NCBI RefSeq assembly: GCF_022605725.1
Contig: NC_065546.1
Span: forward strand, 22,192,227 to 22,256,226
DNA: 64,000 nucleotides
Direction: 5' to 3'
Source: Anthonomus grandis grandis
Taxonomy: Eukaryota > Arthropoda > Insecta > Coleoptera > Curculionidae
A program made the translations under genes and the position numbers. A model generated the notes under the pieces. The model did not search any database and had not been told where the DNA came from. It saw only the letters and a program-made list of their open reading frames with translations. Each line of letters starts with the position of its first letter. Within the stretch, counting starts at the first letter, position 1. This document shows, in pieces, positions 33,672-45,275 of the stretch.

Positions 33672-34620
33672 GCTTTGTTCGTAGTGAAAGTTCTGAATGC
33701 ATCCCGGACCAGTCAGAAACTCTTCATCCTTTAAGAATATGCGCGTGCGTGATTCATAACCGGTTCGGAATTTATTTCAGCCGCGAACGATCCATGGACA
33801 GTCAATATATGAATTTGTTTGAGTTAGTATAGCTTATATTTGTGTTTTGTGTAGCATACGTTGTGTTTTTAGATTGTTTTGTTTAGGAAGGAGTTTTTTT
33901 TTCTTTAAACAGTAAAGATTAATAAAGCAGACAAGTGTCTCAGAAAAACTGTATTAAATTTTAGTGGAGTTATTTTTTCCTTCCTGTTTTTTTATAATAT
34001 GGGGATGCAGCAAATCGATCTGCCAGTTCATCAATCAGTGCTAAGCCCATTCAAAAATGTTGAAAATACAGGTTATCATCAAATTGTAAGACAATATTTT
34101 TCAAATATCCAACATTTTTGGGAACTTCGATAACTTCTAAGAGGTTCTCCAAGTCCTCATCACTGGAACTTAAATGATCACCAATCAATGACTTAGGTAA
34201 ATTTATCATGGACAACTAATCTAGAACAAGATCAATTTAATTAAAGCAGGAATTGCGACTTAAGCAACAAACTATACATGAAACTAATATAAAACAGTAG
34301 GGCAAGCAATTCTTATTTGTAACAGAAACTATTATTGGTATTAAATTTAAAAATTTAATGAAATAAGTACCACTTATCAGCAAATATAAAAAGAATAAAT
34401 AGTCGACATACATCAAATATGTCATTAAAAATCTACTGCGCCAGTCCAGAACTCAAAATTCTAATGAGAGTCCAAGGATCGATTGAATAAGTAACAAAAC
34501 ATCCGCGAACGGCAGGATTTCGAACTAGAAGTTCAGGACTGGTCACCGCGAACGCTCTTTTTAACAATGCGCATGCGAAGTAACACTGAACTTGTCCAGG
34601 ACTGTCACCGCGAACAAAGC
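33672..34620. mobile_element. 949-bp Harbinger-type non-autonomous element, TTA duplication (copy 1)
   Basis: Ends GCTTTGTTCG..GTGA.AGT and its reverse complement, flanked by TTA on both sides (33669-33671, 34621-34623), the target duplication typical of PIF/Harbinger. CCGCGAAC/GTTCGCGG motifs recur near both ends, probably transposase-binding repeats. On the minus strand from 34209 a short frame (SSSDEDLENLLEVIEVPKNV, then MGLALIDELADRFAASPYYK after a stop) resembles the N-terminal exon of a Harbinger transposase, so this is a deletion derivative. Confidence 0.8.
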
Positions 34621-34692
34621 TTATATATGCATATGATATACTTAAGTTTATGACTAGGCATTTTTTAATGTAAACCCTGTATATACATTGTT

Positions 34693-35178
34693 TGAACCCC
34701 GACCAGCTTTTTAAGTATCCCGAACATGCCCGAATTTACGAAACATTTCTTCAACTCTGCTTACCATGCTTTGGCTAATAGGCGACCAATCAGGTCAGAT
34801 AAGTTGCATTAAACAACTGAACAACCTCCTTTTGAGTACGCGACATATCTCCGAAACCAATCATGCACAAGATTTCGATTCTTTTACGTTCGGTTAATTT
34901 TCTCATATTTCATACAATAACAGTAGGTAACAAAGTGTAGTTACTAATAAAACGCAGTATGACACTGCTTTTATCTCTCAAAAAGGCTAAACGCCACTTG
35001 CAAATGTAAAAATACTTCAAATAGTGGCATCAAAATGCATTTACTTTTTAATACTGACAACCACGACTAAAAAATCAAAATGCACTTTATACAATATTAA
35101 AATTTAATATCTAGTTTATACATAATAATATACAAAAATTTAGTAGTAGAGGTTCTTAAATTATTTGGTTGATTAGTC
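34693..35178. repeat. 480-bp direct repeat, unit 2
   Basis: Near-identical to 32830-33310, with a 4-base insertion (TCAG) near 34783. It retains the ATG of the mariner transposase that unit 1 has lost. Confidence 0.93.
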
Positions 35179-35445
35179 TTTTTAGGTTTGAGCAAAAATC
35201 TAAAGGTTAGCCGTTTATTGTTTTTTTCTCTTTTAAACTAAATTTTAAAATTGTATTGATATAGTATAATAATTTTATGATACACTTTGTTTTATAATTC
35301 TTCAAAAATTAAAAAAAAAAATAATATAATAAATTACTTCAGACGCGTTACTGCAATAATACTTTGTAACATCTAAAATATCCCTTTCTAAAAATAAAAT
35401 ATTTTTTATACACCTTATCCATTAAATTAATTTAACCAAGACTTA
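35179..35445. other. No gene seen
   Basis: AT-rich DNA. Confidence 0.4.
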
Positions 35446-35705
35446 ATTAATTAACATATGCCCCATAATCCGTCCTGAAACCCGGAATATTAATTTCACA
35501 TATGCGGCAGGCAACAAACTGAAGTAAGCAACTTTGTGGCTGACATTTTAGAAACATGGTACGTCAGGCGTACGGAAAAACGCTTTTCACGCGCGTCGCA
35601 CCCCAATTAGTGCCTAGACGGGTCTGGCTATGAATTCCTTATCCAACACGAAAATTTTGGACGAGTAAACAGCTTGCCTCAGATGACATGACAGCTACTG
35701 AAATA
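35446..35705. promoter_or_regulatory. Non-repetitive GC-balanced island
   Basis: This contains TTAATTAATTAA, CATAATCCG (TAATCC, bicoid/Otx-type), ACGCGCGTCGCACCCC and CCCAATTAGTGCC. No frames or repeats explain it. Offered only as a candidate non-coding conserved element. Confidence 0.25.
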
Positions 35706-35849
35706 TTATAAGTGACGTGTATTTAGGTTTGTATTAATTTTAAAGTCTACGAGTAAAGAGAAATGTTTTTTTTTATTTTGGTATGAATTATCTTTTGCAG
35801 TTCACTAAGCATTACGAAATAATCCAATCTTCCTTACAAGCTAATAAGC

Positions 35850-36430
35850 AACAACTCCACTAGTATTAGTCCACATCACATTAAACGACTATCCGTCATC
35901 ACAGGTGAGGTGTTATAGAATATTAGATCTCAGTTAATATCAGTAACAAACTTCAGTCAAAGGAATTCACTCTTCTGCCTCTACAATACTGATATAATAA
36001 TAATTTTATACTCAATTTATACAAAAAGTCACAAGTTTGGAGAAGTTTATAGCTTCAAAGTCCCGTTAGTCCAGAAGCCCTGATTAAAGCCACACAACTT
36101 AAATGTATCTAGAATAGACGTTTGCGTGTTGAAACTATGGTTTCAAGCTAGCCAAACTGGAACAACCGTCACATTATACGTTATCTTAGTTAAGGTGTTA
36201 GAACATTAGAACAAGGAACACCAGGCTAAGAAATTCACTTTCCTGTCAACACTGATAATAATGATCTCATGCAGAGTTGAAGCAAAAAGTTACAAGTTTG
36301 TAAAAGTACATAACCTCGAAGTCCTGCTATTCCAGAAGACCTGACTAAAACCACAAAACTTAAATATATTCGCAATAAACAGGCAAAATGCTCCTTCCAA
36401 CCTTGCCAATCTGGAACAACCGTTCACATG
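35850..36430. repeat. Two diverged tandem repeat units, period ~260 bp
   Basis: AAAAAGTCACAAGTTTG..GAAG..TAGCTTC at about 36027 recurs as AAAAAGTTACAAGTTTG..AAAG..TAACCTC at about 36284. CCAGAAG(C/A)CCTGA(T/C)TAAA and CTGGAACAACCGT recur at the same spacing. The units are clearly diverged. Possibly a relic of satellite DNA. Confidence 0.65.
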
Positions 36431-37835
36431 GTCTAGAAACTCTGAACACCACTTGTCCCACCGAAATCATTGTTATTTATTATGGATCCATTATTTACCA
36501 GAGTCCCTCCGGAGGCGGGACATTACATTAGTAGCTTAGATAAATATTTTTACCTGTTTAAACAGATATGGATAGTAATAATATTATCGAGCCTGTTTTA
36601 ACAAATATGAATAGCATTAATACCATCTAGCACCATACACCCCATACACGTATTTTCGTGTTACTCAATCAAAAGTTTCCACTAATTTCTCACAAAATTG
36701 TAAAAATTTGACTGAAAAAGCTACTGCCAAACAACTGCTCCTAAGCAAAAAAAGAATCAAGTGCAAAACCAAAAAGTAAAGTTGGAATATGGGAACAAGA
36801 TTGCCGTAGTATAAGCAAAATCCTAATTCCTATCGATAATAATAATGACAACCTGAAACAATCACATCTATATGGAAGGCTATACTAGCTATTAAAAATT
36901 AAAGGGTTACGAATAAGAACCAACGTTAAACTCACCGTTTTATAGGTCTTGCTACTACTATGTTACGTACTTACAAGCAACCTGTGTTCTCAGAACTGTT
37001 AAAATTAAAGCAACCTTAGTTATATGTAAATTATTAGCAACTTCACTTACTAATAAATATATCTTAAAATATAAGATTTGAATTGAGAAAGATAAATAGG
37101 TTAGAATAAGAGTGTCTAAAAAAAGTTATTACCACAATAAACATTTTTTTTCCTCAAATATATATCTTTTATTTAATTCTAGAACCCTATATTAAAACCT
37201 TTTAATTATTAGGAAATTAGAAAGCTCCGGTGATAATAATAAAAAAGCTAATTGCTTAAAGTACTTTCACAAATTTACGGACATACTAAAAACTTTATGA
37301 AAATTTATCCTCTAAATCTTAATTTAGTTCAGTTATTACATCTAAAAATTTATTAAAACTTTGGAGGAAACTTAAAGCTAAGCTATTGCCATAAAATTCT
37401 GTCTACATAGCCTAAAAGCTATTTCTTTAGGTTATGTTTATTATATTATTACTTTTTAATTACGTAACATTTGGGTCACTTTATTATTTAATTAAATTTT
37501 TAGGTACATAATATATACAACTTAGAAGGAATTAAAATCATATAAATTTTACTTTTCGTCATTAAGGGATTACATTATAATAATGTAATTAATCATCTTA
37601 CAGGATGGTGAAAATGAAATAGACAATAATTCTGGACAGTCCATTGTTTTTTTTTCTAAAAAATGCTGAGACCCGCCGATTTTATTTAAGAGAAGGACAC
37701 TTACTAATTACAAAATTACCCCTAAGAGGAGATAGAACCAACCGTAAAGTTTTAAATGGGAAGAGGGTCAAGTGAAATGTTACTAGAAAAATCTGATTCT
37801 CTTATAATGATACTTAGTACATAGATATCAGTACG
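36431..37835. other. No gene seen
   Basis: 1.4 kb of AT-rich DNA with no recognisable element. Confidence 0.45.
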
Positions 37836-37839
37836 TAGT

Positions 37840-37990
37840 TTAAATTGGTACTGGTTCTCTGGTTGGAACCTTTAATGTGACACTCTTATATTACACTCAC
37901 ATACGGGTATATTACTTTCGACACGTGTTTCGCTAACGATTGGAAGAAAATTTATATTTTTTTTAGTTTTACATCTAATTTGACTATATT
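37840..37990 (-). repeat. Penelope pseudo-LTR remnant with half hammerhead
   Basis: The minus strand reads CGTTAGCGAAACACGTGTCGAAAG at about 37915-37938, i.e. stem II 3' side, GAAAC, loop ACGT and the GTC cleavage triplet. Farther on is AAAGGTTCCAACCA, shared with the Penelope terminus near 19930. The CUGAUGA half is not recognisable. Confidence 0.5.
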
Positions 37991-38189
37991 TTCTACATCT
38001 CTCTATCAATAATAGATGCAAAGAAAGATCGTAGAAAAAGAGTCGCTCTAACATTTTATTCTACAGGTCAAAGAAGCATTGGGCAAGATTTCAATTTTGG
38101 AATTTTTTAAATCGTTTTTATTAACTGAAAATATTTAAAATCATTTTATAAATGTTTTTATTCTTTAAATGTACGGTATATAAAAATTA

Positions 38190-38642
38190 TTAATTTAAAT
38201 ACCCACTATGGAGAGGCAGCACATGATTTTTTCATTTGAAGACAGTAAGCAGTTCAACAGTTTATGAAAAACCTATATGCATATGCGGAAAGAAAAAAAA
38301 TTCCATTGGCACCTCGCAATTTTCCAGATGCACATTGTAAAGCGTGTAGTATAATTAAAAGAACCTATGGGATATTTAAACTAAGATTTCGCTGTTTGCT
38401 CACAGACAGAGTAACAAAATATATTTTGTGGGATGCTAGTCACTGTAGGTGCTATTTTATACAATCTTTATATCACAAAGAGTGTTCCACTTTTATTTGA
38501 AGATTGGAATGAAAATAATCCCAACGATAACCAAGGTAATATTCCAAATAAAGATATTCATGCAGATGTAAATTTGCTTAGAGAAGGTGAACATGTAATA
38601 AATATGGTTTTAAGAAGATACCTATTTTATAATTATGCATAA
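38190..38642 (+). pseudogene. Harbinger transposase C-terminal fragment, copy 2
   Basis: This starts further upstream than copy 1: KKIPLAPRNFPDAHCKACSI precedes KRTYGIFKLRFRCLLTDRV in one frame (38264-38500). A frameshift leads to GAILYNLYITKSVPLLFEDW and VINMVLRRYLFYNYA. Same block identity as copy 1. The presence of extra 5' sequence marks this locus as the older one. Confidence 0.72.
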
Positions 38643-39719
38643 TTTTTGGTATTTTTTAGATTAATCAACTATATATACACTAAAAATAACTTAGCTTTGT
38701 TCGTAGTGAAAGTTCTGAATGCATCCCGGACCAGTCAGAAACTCTTCATCCTTTAAGAATATGCGCGTGCGTGATTCATAACCGGTTCGGAATTTATTTC
38801 AGCCGCGAACGATCCATGGACAGTCAATATCTGAATTTGTTTGAGTTAGTATAGCTTATATTTGTGTTTTGTGTAGCATACGTTGTGTTTTTAGATTGTT
38901 TTGTTTAGGAAGGAGTTTTTTTTTCTTTAAACAGTAAAGATTAGTAAAGCAGACAAATTTCTCAGAAATACTGTATTAAATTTTAGTGGAGTTATTTTTT
39001 CCTTCCTGTTTTTTTATAATATGGGGATGCAGCAAATCGATCTGCCAGTTCATCAATCAGTGCTAAGCCCATTCAAAAATGTTGAAAATACAGGTTATTA
39101 TCAAATTGTAAGACAATATTTTTCAAATATCCAACATTTTTGGGAACTTCGATAACTTCTAAGAGGTTCTCCAAGTCCTCATCACTGGAACTTAAATGAT
39201 CACCAATCAATGACTTAGGTAAATTTATCATGGACAACTAATCTAGAACAAGATCAATTTAATTAAAGCAGGAATTGCTACTTAAGCAACAAACTATACA
39301 TGAAACTAATATAAAACAGTAGGGCAAGCAATTCTTATTTGTACCAGAAACTATTATTGGTATTAAATTTAAAAATTTAATAAAATAAGCACCACTTATC
39401 AGCAAATATAAAAAGAATAAATAGTCGACATACATCAAATATGTCATTAAAAATCTACTGCGCCAGTCCAGAACTCCAAATTCTAATGAGAGTCGAAGGA
39501 TCGATTGAATAAGTAACAAAACATCCGCGAACGGCAGGATTTCGAACTAGAAGTTCAGGACTGGTCACCGCGAATGCTCTTTTTAACAATGCGCATGCGA
39601 AGTAACACTGAACTTGTCCAGGACTGTCACCGCGAACAAAGCTTCTATATGCATATATGATATACTTAAGTTTATGACTAGGCATTTTTTAATGTAAACC
39701 CTGTATATACATTGTTTGA
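38338..39719. repeat. 1.38-kb segment, copy 2
   Basis: Partner of 33316-34695. It includes the Harbinger C-terminus and a complete 949-bp MITE. Confidence 0.93.
38694..39642. mobile_element. 949-bp Harbinger-type non-autonomous element (copy 2)
   Basis: Same length, ends and interior as the element at 33672. The left flank is TTA (38691-38693); the right flank is TTC, one base from TTA, so the right duplication has mutated here. Confidence 0.8.
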
Positions 39720-39848
39720 GAAAAGGTAAATCTTGTAAAATCTTTATTATTTCACCTATAGTCTATTTCAATGAGATTTGTTTATATTCTGCTAAGACAA
39801 ACCCCTTTTTCAAAATATGATGTATAAACCCTTGCTAAGTACAAACCC

Positions 39849-39850
39849 AA

Positions 39851-39910
<60 letters not shown>

Positions 39911-39913
39911 AAA
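39849..39913. repeat. (GAAA)n microsatellite
   Basis: About 16 GAAA units. It adjoins the 3' end of the antisense LINE, and may have grown from the LINE's 3' tail. Confidence 0.9.
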
Positions 39914-40306
39914 TGTGCTATATTACGTAAGAATAATCTTGTGTACAAGCATCCTACAAGCTAAAAAAACAAAACACAAATACAATTTCAAAAATTGACA
40001 AAACAATGAACAAAATTAAACACAAGAAGACAAAACTTTTTGAACATACTTAAATTAAAGATAACTAAATAAAACAATCAATTACTAAATAAAGGTAAAC
40101 TTGTTGACAAAACTAGAGTAGAAAAAAGGAAAAAAAGAAAACTTTCCCACATGTCCAAGGTTAAAACCTATCATTAAAAAAGTCATCCAGGTTATAATAT
40201 GCCTTAGCCAATAAAAGCGACTTTAATTCTCTTTTAAATTTCTTCACATCCGATATATGTCTAACACACAGAGGAACATGATTGTAAATTTTTTTACTTA
40301 TGTAAA

Positions 40307-43008
40307 TTAATGAGTTTTTGGTAATGGAAGATTACCAAAAACTTGATTGGTAATGGTAATGGAATAAGAATTAGGAATAGGTAGGGGAACATCATTTACA
40401 CGACGAGTCAAATGGCCAGTGTCAGAGGGTAGTTTGGGAATTTTGTGAATAAGAGCAGCTGTTTCTAAGATAAAGAGTGAAAAAAGAGTTAGGATTTTTT
40501 CAGAAATGAAGAGCGGTTTGCAAGAATCTCTTAACTTAGCAGAACACAGGTATCTAACTGCTTTTTTTTGAATAACAAAGATAATGTTAAGTAGCCCCTT
40601 ATTGGTTAAACCCCAAAAAGGCAAGCCATACCGAATATGAGATTCAATAAGTGAAAAGTACACTGAACGTGCAACCACCCCTTCCAGCTCTTGTTTTGCC
40701 ATTCTTACTGCGAAACATCCAGAAGATAATTTCCCAGCTAAATGTAAAATATGATCTTCAAACCGAAGGCGACCATCAATGGTAATTCCTAGGAACTTGC
40801 AGCACTCTTTATTCTGCAAGAGCGAATTTTCGTCAAACATCAGACCCTGAACATCGCACTTGAACCCCATAATAGACGTCTTTCTTACATTAAACACGAG
40901 CCTGTTGGAAGTACACCACCCTGATAAAATCTGAAGGTCTTCAAAGATACAAGTCTTAATATAATCAGAATTTGTATGGCTCCATAGTATGGTGGTATCA
41001 TCAGCAAACTGAACCACCTCGCCCTGCAGTTTCAATAAACTCAAGTCATCCAAATACAGTAAAAATAACAGTGGTCCCAACACTGAACCCTGGGGAACGC
41101 CGCATTTTAGGGATCTAGAAGCAGACAAACGCCCAGACACTGAAACCTTCTGAGTACGATTTGATAGATAGGACTCAAGCCATCACAACGCTACGCCTCT
41201 AAAACCATATTTATCGAGCTTAGATAACAGTATTCCATGATCCACACAGTCAAATGCTTTGGATAGATCACAAAACACTGCCGTCGATGACTCTCCAGAA
41301 TTCAAGGACACATAGACGCTCTCCAAAAAGCTAAAAACAGCATCATGAGTCCCTTTACCGGCTTGAAATCCAAACTGATTTGCAGACAAAATGCCATTAT
41401 GATGTAAAAAGGACAAAATTCTGCTTTTTGCAAGTTTTTCAACTATCTTAGAGAAGGTAGACAAAATAGAAATGGGACGGAAACTACAAGGCTGATCCAA
41501 ATCTCCACCCTTATGAAGAGGGATAACCACTGCCTCTTTTAAACATGAAGGAAAAATGCCATTATGTAAAGAATTGTTTATGGCAGAAACTTAAGCATTT
41601 AAGGCTGAATCAGGCAAAAAGAGTAACAACCTCGAAGATATCCCATCAGCTCCAGATGATTTATGGTTCTTTAGGCGTTTGATTTCATTTTTTACTTCGG
41701 TAAGTTCGACAGGATGAAAGAAAAATGAATGCTCAACCGACACTTGTTGAAGATAGTGCAAGGGATCAATGTTACTACGAATGCCCTTGAGCAAGATATT
41801 AGGTATATCACAATAATAGTCGTTTAAAATGTCAGATCTTAACTCCGGTTCCGATACTTTTCTATGGCAATGTCTAAAATCATTAATAATCGACCAACAC
41901 TCTCTTTGCCTATTTGATGACATATTTAAGCGATCCCTATAATAATTAGATTTTGCTGCTTTAATTGTCTTTCTGTACAGACTACGGTATTTCTGATGAT
42001 ATACAAGGATATTTTCATTTGTGGTATATTTGCACAATTTAGTCAAAAAACGGAGGTTTTTAGCAGAAATTCTAAGGCCTCTTGTAACCTATGGTTTTCG
42101 TTTCATAGTTTTAAGCCTCATTTTAGGAAAGCACTGATTGATCTTATCAGAACTTGAAAAAATAAAGTAAGTGGGTCAGAAGCCGTTTCAAGTGCATTCC
42201 AATTTACCGAAGCTGTAGCAGCAGAAAAAGCATTGAAATTTCTCCTGCTGAAAATTCTTCCCATATAATGAGATGAAGATGATACAGTATTATATGGCAT
42301 TTTAGCAAGAATAGCTTCATGGTCGGAAATACCAGATGGGAGTACTGTGCATAAAACGTCATCAAAATTTGTACAGAAATAGTCAATTGTAGTTGCAGAT
42401 GAAGAAGTTATTCGTGTGGGAGAAAGAACGTGCATTTTCAAGTCGTAAGAATTTAAAATACTTAAAAGAGAAGTACGTGGCAAGGTTTCATCAGTATAGT
42501 TGATATTAAAGTCACCAGCCAATATAACCTTAGAGTGTAGGGACAACTGGGATAAAATAGAATCAAGTTTGTCCAGAAACATAGCAATATCTTCTGTAGG
42601 TGGCCTATAAACACAAAGAATATATAAATTAAAACGCTTACAAAAAGAAAGAGAGAATTCAAAAACATTCTCTAACAGAAGATTATCATACTTATCAATA
42701 TTACAAAAAATCGTTTTAATTGTTTGCCTAGCCAAGATCATGGTTCCTCCATGTATAGATTGTTGACGACAAAAATTTGATATAGGAAGATAATCAGATA
42801 TTAAAAAACATTTACTAGGCCTCAACCAGTGCTCAGTCAGAAGTACAATATCAGGAAATTTACATGTGTCCAGCAAAAGATGAAGCTCATCCATCTTGTT
42901 TCTTAGGGATTGTATATTAAGAATAAAGATACTTAAGTTTTTCGAAGAGCTAATTTCAATTTTACTAGTAGAATATGAACATGAATGAGATTCAACTTTC
43001 GTGGACAT
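40307..43008 (-). pseudogene. LINE ORF2: AP-like endonuclease and reverse transcriptase
   Basis: The endonuclease (43008-42118) is intact to the end: LNIQSLRNKMDE, LLTEHWLRPS, CVYRPPTEDI, LAGDFNINYTD and SGISDHEAIL supply the catalytic Asn, Glu, Asp and His. A frameshift near 42120 and a TAG follow. The RT continues in one frame with TAA at 41591 and TGA at 41183: SSGADGISSRLL, CSFRPISILSTFSK, FCDLSKAFDCVDHGI, CGVPQGSVLGPLLFLLYLDD, VQFADDTTILW (FADD active site) and CKFLGITIDGRLRFEDHI. The stop is at 40307. One frameshift and three stops inactivate it; the damage is slight, suggesting fairly recent activity. Confidence 0.9.
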
Positions 43009-43010
43009 GT

Positions 43011-44273
43011 CTATAAAAAAGAAGAATCCAATTCACGATCAGTAACTAGTTTAGACTCATTAATTTGATGATTCAAAGACAATTTATTCGATGAAATATT
43101 AATTTTAAAATATTTGAAAATATGTGCATGTAATAATGATGCCAAGTCTGAACCAAAGTTACTGGCGTGATTAGACTCCAAAATCCCACACAGATTAATA
43201 TTATTCTCATGAAAAGTACGATAAAGGGCCTTATTACTATTATAGATAACATTATGGTTTAAATAAGTATAAGGGCTTGTCATCACTAAAGTGTTTGTAT
43301 CAACATGATTTTGAATTAAATTTTTTAAAACATCAGATGAAGAACAAATTCCATTTAACATTACTATTAAAAAATCTTCTTTCGTAAAGTCCTTAACTAA
43401 ATTTGATGCTGTCCTAATCACCTCACTGCTTGAACTGCCCGGCTTCAGGAAACACTGGACCTTGTAGTAAGCTTCAAACTTTAAACGTAAATGTTTTAGG
43501 AACACTCTGCTACAATTTCCACCAACAAAGAGAAGCCGAGGTCGACTATCATCAGGTGTATTTGGCCTAGTTGGTAGCTGTGTTGGAGAATTAATAACAA
43601 CAGATTTGGATATCTGTAACTGTTCCTTCAATGCACAAATGTCGGAATAACAGGTATCTTTTTCAACCTCCAACACCTTTACGGAGTCTAACATCTTCTT
43701 ATTTAAATTAGTTAAGTCGTTTACGTCTTTTTGTAGCAAGTTTATTTCAGTCTTATAGGTTGAAGACTCATTTTCTAATGTTTTTATCGTTACTATTAAA
43801 TTTTTATTTAGGATATTTAGCTCGCTTATTTGTGAATTGAACTTAAGACTTGCCCTTTCGCTCACTTCCAGTAATGCCAACAATTCACCTTCTTTAATTT
43901 TTAAGTTTTCCAATTCAACTTTAAGCTCTTCATTCCGTTTATGCAGATTTTCCAGGGATGAGGAAAACTTCTTTTCGGCCTCCGACACTTCATCTTCAAA
44001 AACCATGCTGTTTCTTCTCATTCTCTCTATATGTCTATCCTTCTCTCTCAATTCTGTCAACAAATCATAAATCTTTTGCTCATTAATTTTTCCTTCCTGA
44101 TCTCTTTCATTAAAATCATCTTGTCATCTTTGTGAGCAAAAAATCTTATAGCCTCCCAGTTTTATGGCATCAGAATTTCTTTCCAGACAACTTGGGTGGA
44201 ATATTGAAATACAAGAGATGCAGCAATAATTTGGAAAAGCCCTCTTCTGACAACATTTGAAACTGCGGTTCAT
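43011..44273 (-). pseudogene. LINE ORF1: PHD-like zinc finger, coiled coil, esterase-like domain
   Basis: ATG at 44273 gives MNRSFKCCQKRAFPNYCCIS, a Cys/His cluster (CC, CC, C, FHPSC, FCSQ) of the PHD-like finger found at the start of CR1-type ORF1. Codon 50 is TGA (44124-44126) where the last Cys of FCSQ-C would lie. Residues ~71-225 are a strong coiled coil (ELKVELENLKIKEGELLALL). From ~243, RPRLLFVGGNC, EDFLIVMLNGICSS and LVMTSPYTYL fit the esterase-like (SGNH-type) domain of such ORF1 proteins, although its usual catalytic signatures are not obvious. Total 420 codons, one stop. It would bind LINE RNA in the RNP. Confidence 0.75.
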
Positions 44274-44860
44274 TTTAGATTATAAGGCAATGTTATTAAA
44301 TTGAAATAAATATTAAAACAGGAACTGCAAGTAAACAGTAACTTGAACTTAAACCCAAAGCAGGAAACAAACGTACAACAAAACACACAATTGCACGTCC
44401 TACGGTTAATGTTCAATTATTTCAAGTTAAGGTCAATGGTAGCCAGATAATTTAAATTTAGTCAAAACAGGAACTGATTATAAAACAAAAACATTTACTG
44501 ACGCAGGAACTTAATTAGTTTTTTTTGGAAACACTTGTACCGCAAAAATATAGCACGTTAATGTAAATACGCAACACTAGATCAAAACAAATCAAAACAA
44601 AACAAAACTGAGCACCGGCGCCTCCTACGAGTATAGACGTCTACTCTGTACGACTGCTAAACCGATACTGAAAAATAATCTATATTTTGATATTTATGAA
44701 TGATTACACCTTATTCATGCGGAAAAACTGTACATAGGAGGAAAGTAAAAGTTCTAAATTTTACATTCGTTTGTAATATATATTTGTCAAAAAAGAAAGC
44801 AGTCATTTTTATATAGAATTTATTCTTCATAATGATACCAAGATACAAACTAAGTCTTAG

Positions 44861-45064
44861 GCCTGATGGCTCCGGCATGGCAGCGCGGTGGGTGTACACC
44901 TGCCTAGCAGTCGTGTCACCCTGGATTCGAGTCCCAGACTTGGCATGGGCGTTGTGAGTGTCCGACTTAGTGTATATATGGTATAAATTATGTTAATTGT
45001 AGTAGCTGTATGCGCACAGCGCAATAACAGGCATTTGCCGAATTATTAAAAAAATATTTAAAAA
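44861..45064 (+). mobile_element. tRNA-derived SINE with 9-bp target duplication
   Basis: The head resembles a tRNA: TGGCAGCGCGGTGG as a relaxed A box and GGATTCGAGTCCC as a good RNA polymerase III B box about 35 bases downstream. A ~100-base unrelated body ends in an A-rich tail. AAGTCTTAG flanks both sides (44852-44860 and 45065-45073), a perfect 9-base target duplication. It would be moved by a LINE in trans. Confidence 0.85.
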
Positions 45065-45275
45065 AAGTCTTAGCTCTCAAAATGTATGTGTTAAAATGCC
45101 TCAAGTTGCAACTATGACGCCAACATTAATTTTTTATGTGATTTCTTAAAAAGTAAGTAGATCTTATTATTTTTGAACAGTTTCCAATCTTAGAACCTAT
45201 TTGATAACGATTTTCCATGTATTTGTGAGTATAATTGTCATATTAGTTGTATTTCACGCAATATTTTCTTATAAA

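Larger units (their letters stand above)
33316..34695. repeat. 1.38-kb segment, copy 1 (Harbinger remnant plus MITE)
   Basis: From TAAAGCGTGTAG to ACATTGTTTGA this matches 38338-39719 with only scattered mismatches. It lies exactly between the two 480-bp direct repeats. Copy 2 continues upstream into further Harbinger coding sequence while copy 1 does not, so copy 2 is the likelier source. Confidence 0.93.
39914..44640 (-). mobile_element. CR1-like LINE with ORF1 and ORF2, near full length
   Basis: Minus-strand order: 5' UTR (about 44640-44274), ORF1 (44273-43011), ORF2 (43008-40307), 3' UTR, then the GAAA microsatellite. The two ORFs are separated by two bases, typical of termination-reinitiation coupling in this group. 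The PHD-like/esterase-like ORF1 supports CR1-type affiliation. A GC-richer patch at 44610-44640 may mark the 5' end. It is the best preserved LINE in the window. Confidence 0.85.

Noticed and set aside
34237..34425. Minus-strand frame in the duplicated MITE (also at 39259-39519)
   Set aside because: Hydrophobic shadow frame inside the non-autonomous element; the transposase-like exon is in a different frame and place.
44711..44899. Minus-strand frame overlapping the SINE
   Set aside because: Read-through of the SINE head in the wrong strand.
44861..44945. Functional tRNA gene
   Set aside because: The A box is relaxed, the acceptor stem does not pair, and an A-rich tail with target duplication marks a SINE.
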